This document shows, in pieces, positions 1 through 6,000 of a stretch of 7,351 bases of DNA. Numbering within the stretch: the stretch's first letter is position 1; every line of letters starts with the position of its first letter. Made by a program: the position numbers and the translations under genes. Under the pieces are notes generated by a model that ran no database searches, had not been told where the DNA came from, and saw only the letters and a list, made by a program, of their open reading frames with translations. The stretch comes from an uncultured Cardiobacterium sp. (lineage in GTDB: Bacteria > Pseudomonadota > Gammaproteobacteria > Cardiobacteriales > Cardiobacteriaceae), in contig NZ_CALJAH010000405.1 in NCBI RefSeq assembly GCF_938028185.1, forward strand, positions 1 to 7,351. Reading direction: 5' to 3'.

Positions 1-3000
1 TTGTAGTCGCTGATTTTGCCCGGCTGTTGCCAGCTGGCCGCGTCGTCGCTGTCCAGCAGGAAGGCGAAGGTATCCGCGCCCGCGCCGCCGGTGAGCTGTG
101 CTGTGCCGTGGCTGGCGATGAGGGTGTCGTTGCCTGCGCCGCCGTGCAGGGCGTGCGCGCCCGCCGTTTTGGTCGCGGCGAGCAGTTCGGTGCTGTGTTC
201 GCCGAGGTATTGCAGCAGGTCGGCGCCGTCGTGGCTGACGAGTTTGGCGTAGGCGGAGGTGTCCGCGCCGTCGGCGGTGTGGACGCCGTCGTTGTTGGCG
301 TCGTGGGCAGCCGTCCCGTCGGTGTGGTGGGGCAAGCCCCACCCTACGGTTGTATCGTGGTTCGTGGTGTCGGCAGCTGTGCCGTCCGCGTCGTGATGCG
401 CCCGTTGGGAGGCGGGGTGGCTGTAGTTGGCGCTGGGGACGCCGTCGTGCAGGGTGGTTTCAACGCTGCCGGTGCCGATGGTCGCGCCTTGTGCGTTTGC
501 CAGTTTGACGGTGTAGGTTTCGTCGCCTTCTTTTTTGCCGTCAGCTACGGTTTCGACGGTGAAGTCGGCGCCGGTCTGGCCGCGCGGGATGGTGACGCTG
601 TGTGTCGTGGTTTTGAGGTCGCCGTCGTCGGTCGTGCCGTGGGCGATGGTCACGTCCACGGTCACGTCTTTTTCCGGCATTTTGGTCAGCGTCAGGTCGC
701 CGAGGAATTTTTTGAAGTCGGCTTCCATTTCGTGCCCCGGCCAGGGGGTGTAGCTCTGGAATTTGCCGTCTTCGTCCACGCCCCAGTTCGCCCAGGTCAT
801 CATGTAGGCGAGGTTCATCGCGCCGTTGCCTGCTTTCATGGCATCGAGCAGTTCGCTGAAGAATTGGGTGTTTTCGTTGCCGCTTTGCTGGATGACGCGG
901 TCGTGGTTGAGGCCAAATTCGGTGAATGCCGCCACTTTGCCGTGTTCGCCCGCGAGTTTGGTGACCATTTCGAGGTCGCGCACGGTTTGTGTGCGCCATT
1001 CGGCGTCGCTTTGTCGCGCCTGCGGCTCACTCTGGTAGGCGTCGTAACCGAAGACATCAACGTATTTGTCGCCGGGGTAGGCTTCGAGGTATTTGGCGCT
1101 GTCGCCGCCGAGGCTGCCGTTGGGCGAGTAGGCGTAGAGCAGGTTGTCCGCGCCTTTGCTGTCGAGGTATTGGTGGATGTGTTGCCACAGCGTCTTGTAG
1201 TCATCCGCGCTCATGTGGCCTTTGCCCCACCAGAACCAGTCGCCGGTGTTTTCGTGCAGCGGGCGGAAGATGACCGGGATTTTGCTGCCGTCGGCGCGCA
1301 CGGCGTTGTTGGCGGCGGTGGCGACGGTGTCAAGCCAGTCGTGCAGTTTGCCTTGCAGGTCGCCGCTGATGAGGCGCTGGACGTCCACTTTGGTGGTGTC
1401 GAAGGCGGTGCCGCCACTCACCGGGTTTTTCAGGTGCGAGGAGAGGGTGACGGTCGCGCCGAGGCTGTCGGCTTCGATGAAGGCGCGGGCGAGCGCCTTG
1501 CCGTTTTCTTCCGGGGTTTGTGCCGGGTCGGTCGGGTTTTCGTCGGAGTCAAAGCCGAAGACGGCGGGGTATTTGCCGGTCATGGCGGCGACGTCGGATT
1601 TGCGGCCGTAGCCGTCGTTGGCGCTGTCGCCGCGCGCGCTTTCGTCGGTGGCGTGCTGTTGGCCAAAGAGGATTTGCTGGTGCGCAGCGAGGTCTTTCAG
1701 TTGTTGCAAGAGCGCCGCCGCACTTGCCGTTTTGCCGACGGGCGAGAGGTCGAGGCCGACGTGGTACTGCGCCGCGCTGCCTTCGGTGACGTCATGCGCA
1801 CCGCTGAGGTTGGCGGTGATGTCGCTGGTGGCGGGCGGCGTGTTTTCGCTGACCGCCGGGGTTTCGCTGCTGGTTGGCGTTTCGTGGTGTTTGGCGTTGT
1901 CGTCGTAGGTCGCCTGTACTGTGATTTTCGCGTCTTTTTGCGCGGTGGTAAGGGTGAAGGTTTGTGCGGTTGCGCCATCAATCGCCTTGCCGTCGGCAAA
2001 CCATTGGTATTTGACGCCGCTGGCGGGGACGCCGTCGGCATCGCTGACGGTGGCGGCAAGTGTCGCTCCCACTTTGGCCTCGCCTGTGATGGCAACGCTG
2101 CCTTCGTGGTTTTCGGCGGGCGGTTGTTGTGGCGAGGCGCCGTTGCCGTCCTTGCCGTCCAGTTGGTAAACGCGGACGTAATCGACTTCCATTGTCGCCG
2201 GGAATTTGTCGATGCTGTTGTGCGCATCCTGGTATTTCCCGGTCATGTAGTCGCCGCCGACCGCAACGTTGAGGCGCAGGTAGAACGGGATGTTGAACGG
2301 GCCGGGGTGATCAGTGGCGTTCGGCGCAGCGAAGTTATCAATGGTGTGGTAGTGACGGCCATCAACGTAGTATTCGAGCTTGCCTTCCTGCCATTTGACG
2401 GCGTAGGTGTGCCATTCGTCGCTGCCATCCACGTAGGTGATGCCCTGTTTGTGGCGGTGGTTGCCTTTGCCGTAGCCGGTGCCCCAGTGAGCATCGGCGG
2501 CAACTTTGATTTGCCCGTCGTGATCGCGGTCTTCGTTGTTGATGTAGCTGCGGGTTTCAAGGACATCTATTTCGCCACTGCGCGGCCAGCCACCATATTT
2601 GGCTTTGTCCGGGCTCATCCAGAATGCCGGCCACAGGCTGCCGTTTTCGGCATTCGGCATTTTGATGCGCGCTTCAAAGTAGCCGTATGTCCACGCCTGT
2701 TTGCCCTGGGTTTGCACGAAGCCCGAGGAGAAGTCGTAGCTTTTCTCGTTCTCGCCCGAGCCAGTCTTGATGGGGGTGCTTTCGTGGTGCGCGGTGATTT
2801 TGAGACTGCCATCGCTGACGGAGACGTTTTTGCCGGAATTGCTGTAGTAGTTTTGTACTTTTGAGCTGTTCCAGCCGCCGGTGGCGATTTGCCAGTTGCC
2901 GTCATTCAGCGCGGTGCCGTCAAATTCGTCCTGCCACACGAGGCGGTAGCCGCTTTGGCCGTCAACGGTGGCATCTGCCGCGCTACTGTCGGCATTTTCG

Positions 3001-6000
3001 GCGTGCTGCGCCTTGTCCTGATAGTTGACGTGGACGCTGATTTTTTTGCCCGCGTCTTCCGGGCGCAACTGGTAACTGCTGCCGGTGGCGCCGTCAATTT
3101 TCTGTCCGTCGCGCAGCCATTGGTATTGGATGTTGGTACTGTCAACGCCATCGTCGTCTTTGACCGTAGCGGTAAGGGTACCGCCGACTTTGGCCTCGCC
3201 CGTGATGGCAACGCTGCCTTCGTGGTTTTCGGCGGGCGGTTGCGGGTTGGGCGGGGGGTTGCCGTTATCGTTTTCGATGGTGATGTCGAGGGTCGCCGCC
3301 GGGGCGCTCTGGATGGCGGCGGTGGCGTTTTTGATGGCGTCCACCGCCGGTTTCGGGCTGCCGTCGTGTTTCCAGAAGCCGTAGTAGGCTTCGCGGTCGG
3401 CGGCGTCAAGCAGGTCGGGGCGGTTGTTGTGGTCGGCGTCGATGTTGGCGTCGGGGATGCCGTCGCCGTCGGTGTCGATGTTGACGTCCACGATGCCGTC
3501 ATGGTTGTCGTCGCGGTTGAGGATGCCCTGGATGTAGTCGGCGCGGTCGTTCTGCGCCTGATACAGGATCATCGGCCCGGTGTAGGCGGATTTTTGTTGC
3601 CATTCGATCAGGGCTTTCATGGTGTTCGCCTGCCAGGTTTCGGCGATGCCTTCAAACATCGCGTCCCAGCCGGTTTCGGTCGGCCAGATGAGTTTGCCGC
3701 CGTCGCCATGCTCCTGCATGATTTGCATCAGGGTTTTTTCGCCCGCGCCGGGGGCGACGATGTCGCCGTTCATCAGCGCCCAGCCGTTGTCCTTGAAGTC
3801 TTTGGCGAGGATGCCGTAGGGGTGGTGCGAGAGCGCGTCAAAGTAGCCTTGTGCGCCCGCCTTGTACATCCGCTCGAGGAATTCTTGCGGGTTGATGTAG
3901 CTGCCGTCGGCACGGGTATCACCCACGGTCATGCCGCCGGCGAGAACGTTGGCCTCCGCGTCGGCGGCGTGTGCCGCTTCGTACACTTGTTTGAGCAGGC
4001 GGGTGTAGTGTTCGGGGTTCGGTTTGGGGTTCGCCCAGGTGTCGCGCCAGAATTCGTTGCCCGGTTCGTTCCAGAATTCGTAGTCGTGGATGCCCTGTGC
4101 GCTGTAGCGTTTGACGACTTCGCCGAAGAATCTGGCAAATCCGGCGTCGTGTTCGGCTTTGGGCGCGAAGGTGCTGGCGTGGTCTGCCCATTTCTGTTGT
4201 TCGGCAGCGCTTTGGTCGCCGAGTTCGCTTGCCCAGTTCGGCGTTCCCATCACTTGCATCATCACTTTCATGCCGTATTTGTGCGCCAGCTTGACGGCGG
4301 CGTCGATGTTGCCCCAGTCCCAATGGTCGCCGTCTTTCGCCTGTACCCGGTTCCAGCCTGCGGTGATGCGTACCCATTTGACGCCGAGTTCGGCGGCGCG
4401 GGCGTAGCTTTCTTCGATGGCGGCGATGTTGTCGCCCGTCCAGCGCGGGTTGACGGGTTGTACGCCAACGCCGTTGGTGCCACGGAAGCTCTCGCGGCCA
4501 ATGTTGAAGGCGACGGCTTCGTGCTGGTTGTCGGGGCTGGCGTGGATTTTCGGGTCATAACTATAGGAAAGCGTACCGCTCGCGGCGTCGTAGCCGGTGA
4601 GTGTCAGCGTGCCTTTGTCGTCGTCAATGACGGTGCGCGGGTGATTGGCGAGCTCCGCCAGTTTGGCGGCGTTCAGCGTGGTGTCGCCGACGGTGAGCGC
4701 TTCGCCCGCGCCTACTTTGCCAACGACGATGCTGCCCTGGGTCGCGCCGTCGGTCTCGCGCACGGTGAGGCTGTTGCCGGTGGGGGGCTGTACGGCGGGG
4801 ATGTCGGTGGCGCTGCTCACCGGGTTTTCTGCATGGTGCGCGTTGTCGTTGTATGTCGCCTTGACGCTGATTTTGTGGCCGGCATCGGCGGCGGTGAGCT
4901 GGTAGTGGTTGCCGGTCGCGCTGTCTATCGGCTGGCCATCGCGCGACCACTGGTATTGCACGGTGTCGGGGACGCCGTCGCTGTCGCTGACGGTGGCGGT
5001 GAGGGTCGCACCCACTTTGGCCTCGCCCGTGATGGCGACGCTGCCTTCGTGGTTTTCGGCGGGCGGTTGCGGGTTCTTGGTATGCGGCTCCGGCGTGTTG
5101 GAATGGTTGCTGCCGTCGTCTTTCATCGGGATGTAGCTGAAGGATTCGAGCGTGACTTTTTGCGGTTTGTTCGCCGTCCAGCCACCATCGGTGTTCAGCG
5201 TCCACATATTGCTGTGGATTTGTTGCAGGTTCGGCTTGATGATGTCGGTGCTGATTTCCTTGATCGGGAATTCTTCACCGGTGTCGGCGTTGCGCAGGCT
5301 CCAGCGGATTTTGGTCGGCGTCCACTCCAGTTTGGCGGTGGCGTGCGTCCAGCTGTCCGGCCAGACGTTTTCCGGCTTGATGCCGACGCCCTGGGTGTTG
5401 GTGTAGGGGTAGTAGGTGGTCAGCCCTTTGAGGGTGTCGCCGCCCCAGCGCGAGATTTCCATCGCGTCAATTTCGCGGTAGCCATCGTCTTTCGCACCAT
5501 CCGGATAGTTCCAGTCAAAGGTGAAGAAGCCGCCAAATACGGTGTATTTGTCAAAGGTGCTGAAGTCACCCTTGAAGGTCATTTCGTAGGTGCCGTAGCC
5601 CATTGAGCGGGTCGAGATGATTTCGGAGGCTACCGGGGTGTGGCCGTCGGCGTTGGTTATGGAGAGATCAAGGCTGGTGTCGTGCTGCTGCACGTTGTCC
5701 TTGGACCACTGTCCGTTGGCGTGCGGGCTGCCGTCTTTTTTCCAGCTGTCGCGTGCGACCCATTTGAAGCCCGCCCAGTCGATGGTGGGCTGGCCGTAAT
5801 TGTTCTCGTAGGTCGGTGCGGTGCCTTCGGCGGCGACGTTCAGGCTGGAGAGGCTGTCCTTGCTTTCAGCGTGCGCTTTCTGGTCGGTGTAGCTGGCGCG
5901 GACGCTGATGTCGTGGCCAACGTCGTCGCTGGTCAGGGTGTACTGTCCGCCGGTCGCGCCGTCAATGTTCTTGCCGTCGCGCAGCCACTGGTATTTGACT

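Noticed and set aside
326..343. Strong palindrome considered as a rho-independent terminator
   Set aside because: It lies within the open reading frame, has only a 2-base loop and has no T-run on either side; coding continues for more than 300 bases after it.
27..2864. Long open frame on the + strand, 945 codons
   Set aside because: It is the exact codon-for-codon complement of the GH16-2/GH26/RTX part of the real gene. The translation is Val/Gly/Phe/Ala-rich without any known motif, and the frame is open only because TTA, CTA and TCA are rare in the sense gene.
3181..3248. Recurring near-identical blocks at about 2071, 3187 and 5014 considered as CRISPR or transposon ends
   Set aside because: The spacing is over 1 kb and a multiple of three, and the blocks encode the same protein strand (AENHEGSVAITGEAKVG), so they are coding repeats.
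3405..3512. Asp-rich loops considered as a dockerin
   Set aside because: The segment lacks the paired 22-residue loop-helix layout of dockerins and sits inside the barrel fold; thrombospondin type 3-like loops fit better.
4624..5205. Minus-strand frame rich in Arg/His/Gln, and similar shorter ones such as 541..999, 2906..3502 and 3919..4377
   Set aside because: They are out-of-frame shadows of the GC-rich gene with compositions (Arg or Pro/Thr/Ser-rich) typical of shifted reading, and have no domain match.
2889..5606. Long open frame on the + strand, 905 codons
   Set aside because: Same register and same explanation as the previous one; it lies opposite the GH16-1, barrel and stalk repeats, all of which have clear family motifs on the minus strand.
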